Shown: piece by piece, positions 33,506 to 42,842 of the stretch
How the letters are laid out: the number at the start of each line of letters is the position of its first letter
How positions within the stretch are numbered: the stretch's first letter is position 1
Assembly: GCF_025994315.1 (NCBI RefSeq)
Contig: NZ_BAQE01000004.1
Strand: one strand, 5' to 3'
DNA length: 64,000 nucleotides
From: Swaminathania salitolerans
GTDB lineage: Bacteria; Pseudomonadota; Alphaproteobacteria; Acetobacterales; Acetobacteraceae
Translations under genes and position numbers: made by a program
The notes under the pieces: generated by a model
Databases searched by the model: none
The model's input: only the letters and a program-made list of their open reading frames with translations
What the model was told of the DNA's origin: nothing

Positions 33506-35863
33506 ATGAGAAACGTGGCAGCAAAGAGATCGTCCCTTTCAAAGCGAAAGGCGCTCATCGCCCTTCTCGTCTCGACGACCGCTCTTCCCACCCTCGAGCC
33601 GGTCCGCCCGGCATATGCTGCATCTCCCGACGCCTCGCAGGTTTCATCGATGCGCAGGCGAAACGAATTTGTAACTGCCAGCAACCGACATGCCACGAAA
33701 CCGGGGGCGCATTCCGCATCCAGCCGATCCGAGACGCTCACTGTCACGGTCGGGCGTCATCATTTCCGGTTCAACGCCGCACAACATGAAGCAGATGCGG
33801 CAACCCATGTCACCGGCGAGACACTAATCCGTCAGGGCGTGGTCTCGGTGCTGGATCTGCCACGTATTGCGCCCAACATGACTGTGCAGAGCGTCAACGG
33901 AACGGGGACCACCAATTACTTTCTGCGCGGTGTCGGGCTCAACGATTATACCCAGAACAACATGTCGTCCGTCCTGGTCTATTACGACGACGTGGCCTTT
34001 CCTCTCGCCCGTATGGCATCGGGGCTGATGTTCGACGTGGCCAGCGCGAGCGTCGATCCGGGACCGGTCGGGTTCGAACACGGCCAGACGGATACAGGCG
34101 GCGAGGTGAGTTTTCGCACCGCCGATCCAACAGCGCACTGGCAGACGGGCGTCACGCAGGACATCGCAAGCCGTGCACGCAGCCGTACCAACATGTTCGT
34201 CTCCGGTCCCCTGCTCGGCGAGACCCTGGCTTTTCGTCTCGCCGCGCAAACGATGCATGGCGGGGGATGGCAGTACAACCCGGCAAATGGCGACCATCTG
34301 GGCGATGCCGATCTCTGGGCGCTTCGCGCGAAACTGAGATGGAGACCGGCTGAGAAAACCGAATTCATGCTCACCGGACATTGGGTACAGGACGACTCCC
34401 AGGCGATCGGCGTCAAGCCCGTCATCAACTTCCTGCCATCCCGTCCTTATCCCGATCTCGGCTATCAGCAGGCCGCCTGGGACTATCGACAGGCATTCTC
34501 GAAGCTGATCGGCCGTTCACCGGGTCTCAAACCGGGCGCCCATGACACATATTGGGGGGCGGACCTCAAGGGATCGCACGATTTTTCCTTCGCGACCTTG
34601 CGCAGTATCAGCGCTTTCGAAACCGAACGCGTGGGCGAATATACCGATCAGGACGGGACGGCCTGGGCCACCGGAAATAATTACCGCAACATCGTGGCCA
34701 ACAATTTCTCGCAAGAGCTGCGTCTCGAATCTCGCAAGAAAACGCATCTGCAATGGACGCTCGGAGCGTATTACAACCGGGTCCGCATGACGCAACAATC
34801 CTATTTCGATTTCACCGATTACGTCCCGACCCGGGGCTATATGCAGGAGACGTCCTTCGGTCAGAATCAACAGACCTTCTCGCAATTCGTCCATATGCGC
34901 TATCGCCTGCCGTTTCATCTTCGTCTGCTCGGCGGTCTGAGCCACGAGGCCGATGACCGGCAACTCCTCGATCTGCGTACGGTCCAGTTCGGTCGCCGCG
35001 CCCTCCGGTTCCGGTCGACGGGTGCCAATATGAACCAGTTCTCCGGAACGCTCGGCCTCCAGTGGCAGCCGGTCGATCGGTTCATGGGTTATTTCAAGGT
35101 CAGTCGGGGCGTGAAACCGGGCGGCATGACAGCCAACAATACGGTCGTGCAAGGTCAGCTCGATCCGTTCAAGCCCGAGACCGTGCTTGCCTACGAAACG
35201 GGTTTCAAGGCCGATATCGTACCAGGCAGAGCCAGACTGAACGCGGCGGCCTTCTACTACGATTATCACGATCAGCAATATATCGGCACCTATGTCGTGC
35301 CGGGATACGGGCCGCTCGGGCGCTATCAGAATATTCCCAAATCGGAATTATGGGGCGTGGAATTCAGCACCGAGATCACACCCCTGCGCCATGTCTATCT
35401 GACGCAAAATCTCGGCTATCTGCGCAGCAAATTTCTCGACTTCCAGGCGGTGAACGTCTCCGCCGTCAATGCAAACTATACGCGAACAGGCATCTGGGCG
35501 CCAATCTATACCGATTATGCCGGAACCGGCGGCATGAACCCCAAACTGACCCTGAACGGCTCTGGCAGCTATCGTCATCGTATCGTGAAGAATTACGAAG
35601 CCGAAGCCGGACTGGACTGGAACTTCAGATCGGCCCAGCCCATGACCCCCGGGGGTACGGGCGACTACCAGCTTCCGGCATATTTCCTTCTTGGCGCCCA
35701 TATAACGATGCATCCGCTGAGAGGCCCATGGACAGCGACGGTTTACGCGTCGAATATTCTCGACAGACAGTATTTCACAACCAGCTCGCAATCCACGACG
35801 ACCTATTTCCGGATTCCCGGCCCGCCCCGCTTCATAGGCGGGCGTGTCGGCCTGACCTACTGA
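33506..35863 (+). CDS. TonB-dependent outer-membrane receptor
   Basis: A 785-residue receptor with a signal peptide (cleavage near AYA-ASPD) and an unusual 60-residue spacer. The plug domain follows (about 90-215: GVVSVLDLPRIAPNMTVQSVNGTGTTNYFLRGVG, DTGGEVSFRTADP), then a 22-strand barrel ending VGRVGLTY-like (RFIGGRVGLTY). The plug's usual GRNSTGG-type end is replaced by GQTDTGGEV. No clear TonB box or STN domain was seen. It imports a substrate too large or scarce for porins. First gene of a probable operon with the MHS transporter, which starts 33 bp later. Confidence 0.92.
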   Translation: MRNVAAKRSSLSKRKALIALLVSTTALPTLEPVRPAYAASPDASQVSSMRRRNEFVTASNRHATKPGAHSASSRSETLTVTVGRHHFRFNAAQHEADAATHVTGETLIRQGVVSVLDLPRIAPNMTVQSVNGTGTTNYFLRGVGLNDYTQNNMSSVLVYYDDVAFPLARMASGLMFDVASASVDPGPVGFEHGQTDTGGEVSFRTADPTAHWQTGVTQDIASRARSRTNMFVSGPLLGETLAFRLAAQTMHGGGWQYNPANGDHLGDADLWALRAKLRWRPAEKTEFMLTGHWVQDDSQAIGVKPVINFLPSRPYPDLGYQQAAWDYRQAFSKLIGRSPGLKPGAHDTYWGADLKGSHDFSFATLRSISAFETERVGEYTDQDGTAWATGNNYRNIVANNFSQELRLESRKKTHLQWTLGAYYNRVRMTQQSYFDFTDYVPTRGYMQETSFGQNQQTFSQFVHMRYRLPFHLRLLGGLSHEADDRQLLDLRTVQFGRRALRFRSTGANMNQFSGTLGLQWQPVDRFMGYFKVSRGVKPGGMTANNTVVQGQLDPFKPETVLAYETGFKADIVPGRARLNAAAFYYDYHDQQYIGTYVVPGYGPLGRYQNIPKSELWGVEFSTEITPLRHVYLTQNLGYLRSKFLDFQAVNVSAVNANYTRTGIWAPIYTDYAGTGGMNPKLTLNGSGSYRHRIVKNYEAEAGLDWNFRSAQPMTPGGTGDYQLPAYFLLGAHITMHPLRGPWTATVYASNILDRQYFTTSSQSTTTYFRIPGPPRFIGGRVGLTY

Positions 35864-35895
35864 CCCCTCTCTTGCCCGCGAAGGAATGACGCATC

Positions 35896-37212
35896 ATGAC
35901 CGGAACGGATACGGATCGAAAAAGAAGACGGGTCATTCTGGCCGCCTGTATCGGAAACTTCCTCGAATTCTACAATTTCATGGCTTATGCGTTCTTCGCC
36001 CCGATGATCGCGAAGGCGTTTTTTCCGGACAGCGTCGGTCTCGCAGGGTTGTTCGATGCACTCATCACCTTCGGGGCCGGTTTCGTCCTCCGGCCGCTCG
36101 GCGCATTCTGCGTGGGGCTCTATGCACGGCGCTTCGGTCATCAGGCGGCGCTGATCCTGACCTTCGCGATCATGGCCGCCGGGTCGCTCCTTCTCGCGGT
36201 CACACCGCCCACCCGGATCATGGGCGTTGGTGCCGCAGCACTGATCGTTCTCGCGCGGATGCTGCAAGGATTTTCCGATGGGGGAGAGGTCGGTCCGGCG
36301 ACTGCCCTGCTCTACGATTCGGCACCGCCCGGGAAAGGCGGTATCGTCAGTGTCATGCAATATGTGACGCAGCTTCTCGGCATGGGCGTTGCCGTCATTT
36401 TCGGGCTGATCCTGTCTCTCATCCTCTCACCGGAGGCCCTCTACAGCTGGGGCTGGCGCCTTCCCTTCGTCGGCGGAATCGCCATCCTTCCCTTCGGCTT
36501 CTGGCTGCGCAGGGGGCTGGCCTCACATGCCCATCATGCTGCGCCACCGCCATTCTCCGTCACGCTCGGCCTTCTCTTCGTGCCCAGAACCCTCCTGATC
36601 TTCCTGCTCATCGTCTTCGGAACCATCACCAACTATCTGCGTGCGTTCGGGGTCAGCTACGCGGTCACCGTCCTGCACCTGCCGCCCGACATCGCCATGT
36701 CGGCCATGGCAGTCGGTCTGCTCTGCGGTATCGTCGCTGTCGCTGCCGGAATGCGTATCGCCAGCCGTCATCCCGATCCGGTCCGTTTCGTCATCTGGAT
36801 TTCCATCATCGGAACGCCTCTTAGTGTCGCATATTACGCCCTTTCGCTGATGTATCCGGGTCTGTGGACCCAGATCGGGCTCAACGCGACCATCTTCCTC
36901 TCTTCCGGCCTGCTGATCGCTCCGGTCTGGCGCCTTCTTTTCGACGCCATTCCCGACCATAGCCGGGCCTTCGTCTTCGGCCTCGTCTATGCCGTCGCAG
37001 TCTCGGTTTTCGGAGGTCTCACCCAACCCGTGACAGTATTGCTGATCGCACGGTTCCATGATCCGATGGTCCCGGCCTGGATGATCGGCGGGCTGACGCC
37101 GCTCACCCTGTTCACCTATCTGGCCTTGCGGCGCCTCGTGGCTCCCGCCGCAGACCGATATCCCGTCCCCCATCCCGCGACCGCCCATCCCGCAACCGAC
37201 CACACTGCGTGA
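35896..37212 (+). CDS. Major facilitator transporter, metabolite:H+ symporter (MHS) type
   Basis: A 438-residue membrane protein with 12 predicted helices. It opens ILAACIGNFLEFYNFMAYAFFAPMIAKAFFP, the first-helix pattern of the MHS family (GNxLExYDF), with RPLGAFCVGLYARRFGHQAALIL as the loop 2-3 signature and LARMLQGFSDGGEVGPATALLYDSAP as helix 4. MHS carriers take up organic acids, osmolytes or aromatic acids with protons. Placed between the TonB receptor and amidohydrolase genes, it probably carries the same compound across the inner membrane. AAGGA precedes the ATG. Confidence 0.92.
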   Translation: MTGTDTDRKRRRVILAACIGNFLEFYNFMAYAFFAPMIAKAFFPDSVGLAGLFDALITFGAGFVLRPLGAFCVGLYARRFGHQAALILTFAIMAAGSLLLAVTPPTRIMGVGAAALIVLARMLQGFSDGGEVGPATALLYDSAPPGKGGIVSVMQYVTQLLGMGVAVIFGLILSLILSPEALYSWGWRLPFVGGIAILPFGFWLRRGLASHAHHAAPPPFSVTLGLLFVPRTLLIFLLIVFGTITNYLRAFGVSYAVTVLHLPPDIAMSAMAVGLLCGIVAVAAGMRIASRHPDPVRFVIWISIIGTPLSVAYYALSLMYPGLWTQIGLNATIFLSSGLLIAPVWRLLFDAIPDHSRAFVFGLVYAVAVSVFGGLTQPVTVLLIARFHDPMVPAWMIGGLTPLTLFTYLALRRLVAPAADRYPVPHPATAHPATDHTA

Positions 37213-37242
37213 ATGTCTCCCGCCTGGAAGGAAACCCTGCCG

Positions 37243-38649
37243 ATGAAGAATTCCGATGCCATTCTCTCCTTCGTCGATGATCGCGCCGAGAGTCTGATCG
37301 CCCTCAGCGACGCGGTCTGGGAGGTGCCGGAAACCAATTTCGAGGAAATCCGTTCCTGCGCCCTGCACACGGACAAACTCGTCGAGGAAGGCTTCCGCGT
37401 CACCCGCAATGTCGCGGACATCCCCACTGCCGTGATGGGAGAAGCCGGGGAAGGCGGTCCTGTCATCGCCTTCCTCGGCGAATACGACGCATTGCCCGAT
37501 CTGACCAACGCAGCGGGTGCGACGGAACACACGCCCCTCCCCGGCAATGGCAATGGCCATGCCTGCGGCCATAATCTTCTGGGCTCTGCGGCCCTTCTGG
37601 CTGCCACCGCCCTCAAGAATTTCCTTGCCGCCCACAAGCTTCCGGGGCGTATCCGCTATTACGGCTGTCCCGCCGAGGAAGGCGGTGCGGGCAAGGCCTT
37701 CATGGTGCGCGAGGGAGTCTTCAGGGACGTGGACGCGGCAATTTCCTGGCATCCTCTCTATTTCACCGGGGTTTTCCCTCCCGCCTCGCTCGCGAATATA
37801 CGCCTCGATTTCACCTTTCACGGCAAGGCCGCCCATGCCGCCGCCGCTCCCTTCCTCGGACGGTCCGCGCTCGATGCGACGGAACTGATGAATATCGGCG
37901 TCAATTATCTGCGCGAACATATGCTGCCCAGTTCCCGGATCCATTATGCCTATCTCGACGCGGGCGGCACAGCACCGAACGTCGTCCAGGCCCGGACGAC
38001 CATCCGCTATGTCGTGCGCACGCTCGACCTGTCGGAGCTCCCGCCATTGCTGGGACGCGTGCGCAGGATTGCCGAAGGCGCCGCCCTCATGACGGAGACA
38101 CGGGTGGAGGAGCGCGTGATCAGTGCCATGGCCAATCTTCTGCCCTGCCCGCCTCTCGAACGCCTCATGCAGGCGAATCTCGAGCGTCTTGGCCCTCCAC
38201 CATTCGACGAGGACGATCGGCAGTTCGCGCGGGCAATGCAGGAGACCTTCCCGAAAACCGATATCGCTTCGGCTTTCCGCATGGTCGGGCAGGACGTAGC
38301 CCTCGACAGGCCCCTGGCGGATTTCGTTCTTCCGGCATCGGGAACACACGCCTCTCTCGGATCGACCGATGTGGGGGATGTCAGCTGGACGGTCCCAACG
38401 GTCCAGGCGCTCGGCGCGACCTGCGCCATCGGCACCCAGTTGCACTCCTGGCAGATGACGGCGCAGGGGAAATCGTCGATCGCCCATAAGGGCATGGTCC
38501 ATGTCGCCAAGATCATGGCGATGACCGGGCTGGATCTGATCCTCCAGCCGGATCTGCTCGCAGAGGCGAAGGCAGACCATGCCGCCCGGCTTTCGGCCCA
38601 GCCCTATGAAACCATGATCCCGGCAGATACGCGTCCCTCGAAGGACTGA
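37243..38649 (+). CDS. M20 family amidohydrolase, AbgB-like
   Basis: A 468-residue metallohydrolase, near the length of E. coli AbgB (p-aminobenzoyl-glutamate hydrolase subunit B). Metal-site residues are visible in GNGHACGHNLLG (His106, His110), the catalytic Glu pair in YYGCPAEEGGAGKAFM, and a further His in AISWHPLYFTG. The dimerisation domain lies about 190-310. It should cleave an N-acyl or aryl amide. Start ATG 37243 follows GGAAGGA; an ATG ten codons earlier has no site. It is the third gene after the receptor and MHS carrier and probably hydrolyses the imported compound. No AbgA-like partner is adjacent. Confidence 0.9.
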   Translation: MKNSDAILSFVDDRAESLIALSDAVWEVPETNFEEIRSCALHTDKLVEEGFRVTRNVADIPTAVMGEAGEGGPVIAFLGEYDALPDLTNAAGATEHTPLPGNGNGHACGHNLLGSAALLAATALKNFLAAHKLPGRIRYYGCPAEEGGAGKAFMVREGVFRDVDAAISWHPLYFTGVFPPASLANIRLDFTFHGKAAHAAAAPFLGRSALDATELMNIGVNYLREHMLPSSRIHYAYLDAGGTAPNVVQARTTIRYVVRTLDLSELPPLLGRVRRIAEGAALMTETRVEERVISAMANLLPCPPLERLMQANLERLGPPPFDEDDRQFARAMQETFPKTDIASAFRMVGQDVALDRPLADFVLPASGTHASLGSTDVGDVSWTVPTVQALGATCAIGTQLHSWQMTAQGKSSIAHKGMVHVAKIMAMTGLDLILQPDLLAEAKADHAARLSAQPYETMIPADTRPSKD

Positions 38650-38703
38650 GTGCGTTTCCGACCCCATGCCCGTCCCGGTTACCGACCCTCGGGGGCTACC
38701 TGG

Positions 38704-38771
38704 CCGTGGGAGTTACCGGGTCGTGGGAGTCACCGGGCCGTGGGGGTTATCGGGCCGCGGGAATTACCGGG
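38704..38771. repeat. Four-copy 17-bp degenerate tandem repeat
   Basis: Units CCGTGGGAGTTACCGGG, TCGTGGGAGTCACCGGG, CCGTGGGGGTTATCGGG and CCGCGGGAATTACCGGG run head to tail, with a weaker copy before them (38686-38703). They fill much of the space between the convergent amidohydrolase and epimerase genes. Confidence 0.92.
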
Positions 38772-38791
38772 TGAGCGGGGTCACAGCGACA

Positions 38792-38812
38792 CCGGGGTTA
38801 CGGTGACCCCGG
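38792..38812. terminator. GC-rich hairpin at the 3' end of the epimerase gene
   Basis: CCGGGGTTA (38792-38800) pairs with TGACCCCGG (38804-38812), one G-U pair, loop CGG. It lies three bases beyond the epimerase stop and may act for both convergent genes; there is no T tract. Confidence 0.5.
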
Positions 38813-38814
38813 AA

Positions 38815-39699
38815 TCATGACGACACGCGCAAGGCGGCGGCCTCGCGTGCGGATTTGATCTGCACCTCGGTGAAGGCGCGTGCATGGGCGGCCAGATCGT
38901 ATCCGTCGGTCCACAGATCGCGCCAGATTCCGAGAATGCCCTCGAGAGGCTGCCCGACCACCGCGCTCGAAAAGGACTCGAAGGTGATCGGCCCCTCATA
39001 GGCGATCTGGTTCAGCGCCCGGAAGATACGGGAGAACGCGATCGAACCCGAGCCGAGATAGCCGCGATGGGACTCACCGGTATGAAAATAGCCGAGAAGC
39101 GAACCGGCTTCGCGAATGGCCTCGGCAGGATCCGCCTCCTCGATATTCATGTGATAGCAATCGAGATGCAGCTTCACATTCGGCATATCGACGCGCCTGA
39201 CATAGGCGATGGCCTGTCGCGCCGTGTTGAGCACATTCGATTCGTAGCGATTGACCACTTCCATGCCGAGCGTGATCCCGCTCGCCTGCGCCTTCCCGGC
39301 CACCTTGCGCATCACGGCCACGGAGTTGCGCAATCCGGCTTCGGTCGTAGGGGTCTCGTATTTGCGGAATGCCGAATAGAGAATACCGCAGACATGAGTG
39401 GCGCCCAGATCGCGCGCGAGCGAAACGGCATCGAGGAGATGCGCCTCCCCGCGCCTTACGCAATCGGCATCTTCGGAGGAGATATCCATCCCGGCCGTGA
39501 GCCCGAAGGACATCGTGACGCCAAGCCGGTTCCGTTCGAGCTCACGCAGGGTCGAGGCCACGTCGAAGGCCGCGAGATCCATGGTCGAGACCTCGATCAG
39601 ATCGTATCCCAGCGCAGCAGTCGCCTCGATGGCTTTTGCGGCGTCGTCCGGGGTCCAGTGCGGCGTCCAGACGAAAGCGTGAAGTCCGAGCTTGTTCAT
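38815..39699 (-). CDS. Ketose 3-epimerase of the D-tagatose/D-psicose (allulose) 3-epimerase family
   Basis: A 294-residue TIM-barrel sugar isomerase. The four metal ligands of D-psicose 3-epimerase are present with matching spacing: Glu147 (GMEVVNRYESN), Asp180 (KLHLDCYHMN), His206 (GYFHTGESHRG) and Glu241 (ITFESFSS). Agrobacterium psicose epimerase has the same residues three positions later (150, 183, 209, 244). It should interconvert ketoses such as fructose and allulose, or a phosphorylated or rare-sugar analogue. ATG 39699 follows GGAGGA. It is a single gene facing the amidohydrolase operon. Confidence 0.9.
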   Translation of the reverse strand: MNKLGLHAFVWTPHWTPDDAAKAIEATAALGYDLIEVSTMDLAAFDVASTLRELERNRLGVTMSFGLTAGMDISSEDADCVRRGEAHLLDAVSLARDLGATHVCGILYSAFRKYETPTTEAGLRNSVAVMRKVAGKAQASGITLGMEVVNRYESNVLNTARQAIAYVRRVDMPNVKLHLDCYHMNIEEADPAEAIREAGSLLGYFHTGESHRGYLGSGSIAFSRIFRALNQIAYEGPITFESFSSAVVGQPLEGILGIWRDLWTDGYDLAAHARAFTEVQIKSAREAAALRVSS

Positions 39700-40059
39700 G
39701 AATCCGGTCCTCCGTGGGGAGATGCAACCCGAACCGCGATCAGCCAGCGCGCCAGCCTCCCTCGAGAGGCATGCCGGATCCCGGCGGGGATCCGCCGGAC
39801 ACAGGCAGGCGAGGTCCCGGTCAGGGCATCCGTCAGGCGCGGAGACGCGATATCCGGACTCCACCGGGATCGGCCATCCGACCCCGGAAAAAGCCTAGAT
39901 GAACCCGAAATGAACAGCGAATGACGTTCATGTTATTTTTTGTCACGGCGGCAACGCGAAGAACCGGATGCGCCCGATCTTGGATGCCCGATCTGGAAAG
40001 CCCGATCTGGAAAGCCCTGTCCGTTGCGTGAGCCTTCGCGCGTGCCCTATCGGGTGCGC
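39700..40059. other. 360-bp intergenic region with a short 14-bp repeat
   Basis: No gene is seen. It contains a stem CCGGCGG-N4-CCGCCGG at 39781-39798, an AT-rich patch near 39920-39945, and at 39971-40013 the tandem units CGCCCGATCTTGGAT and twice GCCCGATCTGGAAA, close to the 3' end of the phosphatase gene. The epimerase promoter must lie in the left part. Confidence 0.6.
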
Positions 40060-40767
40060 TCAGTCCGCGACCAGACTTGCAGGAAGCTCGTTCACGGTCA
40101 CGACGCGCCAGACACCGCCGATACGCTCCAGAATGGAGAGGGACAGGTTCTGGATCGAAAAGCGCAGGGCCGTGTCGGGATGCACGTTCAGCGCGTGGGA
40201 AATAGCCGCGCGTATCGCTCCGCCATGGCTGACGACGACCGTATCGCGGCCCTCGTTCTGATCGGCCTGCTCGTCGAGAGCATGACCCACCCGCGCGCAG
40301 ACATCGAGCATGCTTTCGCCACCGGGAGGCTGTTCCGAGGCCGAGAGGGACCAGAAATTATGGGCGGTCTGGCGCAGGCGGAGCGGCAATTCGTGATGGG
40401 GCAGATTATGCCACTCACCCATCGATTGTTCCGTGAAACGCGGCTCGATGGTCAGATCGCGCGTGCCGTATCCCGCAGCGAAGATTGCGCGCGCGGTATC
40501 CTGGGCACGCTTGAGCGGCGAGACGACCCAGCGAGCCCCGGAGGGCAGACGCCGCCCGAGAGCGGCATAATAGGGCACCTGCAAGGCAAGGCTCTCGCTG
40601 CAGAGTTCCACATCCATCGCACCGTAGACACGCATGCGCGCGGCCGCCTCGACAATGGCATGACGCACCAGCCAGAAACGGGTCACGCCCGAAGGCAGCT
40701 GCATGGAATCGAGAAAATGCCCGTGCCCCGGAGCGGTCTCGGACGGTATCGACGGGTTCTGACTCAT
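40060..40767 (-). CDS. Histidine phosphatase superfamily protein (phosphoglycerate mutase-like)
   Basis: A 235-residue branch-1 histidine phosphatase. The catalytic His36 is in LVRHAIVE (RHA in place of the usual RHG); the other site residues are Arg in SPLKRAQDT, Glu in EQSMGEW and His in VVVSHGGAIR. The fold fits phosphatases acting on small phosphorylated compounds, such as alpha-ribazole phosphatase, but the substrate cannot be read from sequence. Its ATG overlaps the stop of the PLP-enzyme gene by four bases, so the two are coupled and probably act in one pathway. Confidence 0.88.
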   Translation of the reverse strand: MSQNPSIPSETAPGHGHFLDSMQLPSGVTRFWLVRHAIVEAAARMRVYGAMDVELCSESLALQVPYYAALGRRLPSGARWVVSPLKRAQDTARAIFAAGYGTRDLTIEPRFTEQSMGEWHNLPHHELPLRLRQTAHNFWSLSASEQPPGGESMLDVCARVGHALDEQADQNEGRDTVVVSHGGAIRAAISHALNVHPDTALRFSIQNLSLSILERIGGVWRVVTVNELPASLVAD

Positions 40768-42842
40768 GAGATCAGGGACCTTCGCAAAGCATGTGAATAA
40801 GGCGCATAACGCGGAACGGGATCGACGGACTCGAGCATGTCGAGATGGGAAAGGATGAGCGTGATCTTCGCAAGCGCCCGCCCCACATCCGCGAATTCGC
40901 GCGCAAGACGTACCTCGTCGGTCAACCCCGCATGGGAAGGCTCTCCGGAGACGAGACGCGCGCCGGCGCACAGCCTCAGGGCTCCGGCCGGGGCACCTGC
41001 GAGCGACGGATGGGGAATCGGAACGGGCTGGCCGAGATGACAGAGCAGCGCGGCGAGCGGCTCGCCCGGAAGATGCGGCGAGAGATCGGCGTTCAGCCAG
41101 CGATGAACGGCGCGCGCGCGCGTGAGGTCGAGCGGTCTGTCCGGCGCCGCAGGATCGCGCAGCAGAAACGAGAAAACCGTGGGGACGCTGTCCCATCCCT
41201 CCCGTCCGTGCAGGGGTGCGCGCGCGAGTTCGGGCACGGGCAGGAGCTCGAGATCGTCATGCGCGGCGATTTCGGTGCGCGCCGCACATTCGAAACGCCG
41301 GAGCGTGTCGCGGATACGGCCGTCCGGCACCGAGGCAAAGGCCTCGCTCTCGGCCAGAGCGGCCTGCCATCGCAGCGCCAGACCGATATTGCCGTCGCGG
41401 GGAAGATAACAGGCGCCGAACATCTCGGGCCATTCGGATCGGTGGAAATAGGCGCATAGACCGCGCGGCAGGGCAAAATGCCTGAGCGCATCGACACAGC
41501 ATTCCGGCAGAAGCAGCGCGCCGCAGAAAGGCGGTCCGGTCAGGAATTTCGATCCGGTAGTCATGACGAGTATGCCATCGGCCACCATCATGCGCAGACG
41601 CTCGGGCGCAAGACGCGCCTGACAGGCATCCACCACCACCGTCAGCTGCTCCGGATAGCGCGCACGAAGCGCCGTGAGGACCGCCGCACGCGGGCCGACC
41701 AGACCCGTCTTCGACATGTCGAGCTGGTGGAGAATGACGTGATAGCCGTCCTCGATCGAACGCTGCACCAGAGCGAGGCAATCGGCGTCGATCTCGTCGG
41801 CGGTGCGTGGCGTGCCGTCTTCCCTGCGGATGGCGATCCCTGCGACCTCGGTATCCTGCGGGAATCCCGGCAGGGTCTGGGCCTTGTCGGTCGCTGTGCC
41901 GAGAGCGGTCCCGTCGGCGAAATGACAGCCGCGCGCGGCCAGAGGAACACCGCTGCCGGTTTCATCCGGGGCGATCAGGATGTTGCGAACGGGACGCCCG
42001 CGGGCCTGCATGAGCCCGATCGCAAGTACTGCCAGCTCGCAATCCGTGCCCGAGGCCGCGAGCACCACCGACTCTCCCGATTTGAGCCCGTGCAGCGCCG
42101 CAATCTGGCGGCGCGTCTTCTGGCTTGCTGCCTCGCGCGCCCGGACGGGCGCCATGCCGTCGAGGCAGTTCTGCATGTAGCGGCGCCGCGCCTGCTCGGC
42201 GCCCAGAAAGCCGCGTTCCGAAAGAGACGACGCCGTGGAAGACGAGAACGTCACCGCCCAGGGACGGGGTCTGTGCGAACATCCGTAGCGGTTCAGTCCG
42301 GTTCCCGGATCAATGACAAGTCGTTCGTCCCCGCCATCGGCCATGAGATATTCCGCCGGGGCGATGCTTTCCCAGAAGGGACGCAGACGCGCAAGAAGCG
42401 TCCCGGGAGAATGGATCGTGACGGAAGCCTCCGGACAGAACTGGGTCAGTTTCGGCCAGAGCGAGGTCACGACGAACGAGGAGGGAGGCTGAGGCCCCGA
42501 GAAATCGGGCAGCCAGTCCAGCCCGGCCGGAAGGTCGTGCTCATCGCAATCCAGCCGATGGAACAGGGATGCGACACGGGCGGCAACGAGGGCCGCGAGA
42601 GGACGATCCTCGTCCGGGAGGATCTGGAGGAGAAAGCACCACTCCAGCGCGTAGCGCAGAAGGGTCGGGGCAATATCCGGACGCTCGAACGCCATGGCAC
42701 CGAGCGTGATCCGGGACGATGTCACGGCGAAAGGAAGGGAAAGACCCGGCGAAAGGCTGAAAACCGTCTGATCCGAGAGACTTTGCAGATCCGGGCGATC
42801 GAGCGCCGCGAACAAACTCTCTGTTACTGTTTCCGCAAGCAC
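40764..42842 (-). CDS. Large PLP-dependent aminotransferase-like protein with a unique N-terminal domain
   Basis: A 692-residue protein from a GTG start (GAAGAAG upstream). Residues 1 to about 170 match no family I know. From about 180 the fold is type I PLP enzyme, class V like: the phosphate-cup segment SGTDCEL (265-271), the ring-binding Asp405 in VVVDACQARL and Lys432 in TTGSKFLTGPPFCG. A C-terminal domain follows. A further motif GLNRYGCSHRPRP occurs near residue 182. The reaction is unknown. It is translationally coupled to a histidine phosphatase, suggesting a phosphorylated substrate or product. Confidence 0.75.
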   Translation of the reverse strand: MLAETVTESLFAALDRPDLQSLSDQTVFSLSPGLSLPFAVTSSRITLGAMAFERPDIAPTLLRYALEWCFLLQILPDEDRPLAALVAARVASLFHRLDCDEHDLPAGLDWLPDFSGPQPPSSFVVTSLWPKLTQFCPEASVTIHSPGTLLARLRPFWESIAPAEYLMADGGDERLVIDPGTGLNRYGCSHRPRPWAVTFSSSTASSLSERGFLGAEQARRRYMQNCLDGMAPVRAREAASQKTRRQIAALHGLKSGESVVLAASGTDCELAVLAIGLMQARGRPVRNILIAPDETGSGVPLAARGCHFADGTALGTATDKAQTLPGFPQDTEVAGIAIRREDGTPRTADEIDADCLALVQRSIEDGYHVILHQLDMSKTGLVGPRAAVLTALRARYPEQLTVVVDACQARLAPERLRMMVADGILVMTTGSKFLTGPPFCGALLLPECCVDALRHFALPRGLCAYFHRSEWPEMFGACYLPRDGNIGLALRWQAALAESEAFASVPDGRIRDTLRRFECAARTEIAAHDDLELLPVPELARAPLHGREGWDSVPTVFSFLLRDPAAPDRPLDLTRARAVHRWLNADLSPHLPGEPLAALLCHLGQPVPIPHPSLAGAPAGALRLCAGARLVSGEPSHAGLTDEVRLAREFADVGRALAKITLILSHLDMLESVDPVPRYAPYSHALRRSLIS

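Noticed and set aside
36523..38667. 714-codon open frame on the minus strand
   Set aside because: It is antisense to the MHS carrier and amidohydrolase genes, whose frames have clear family motifs.
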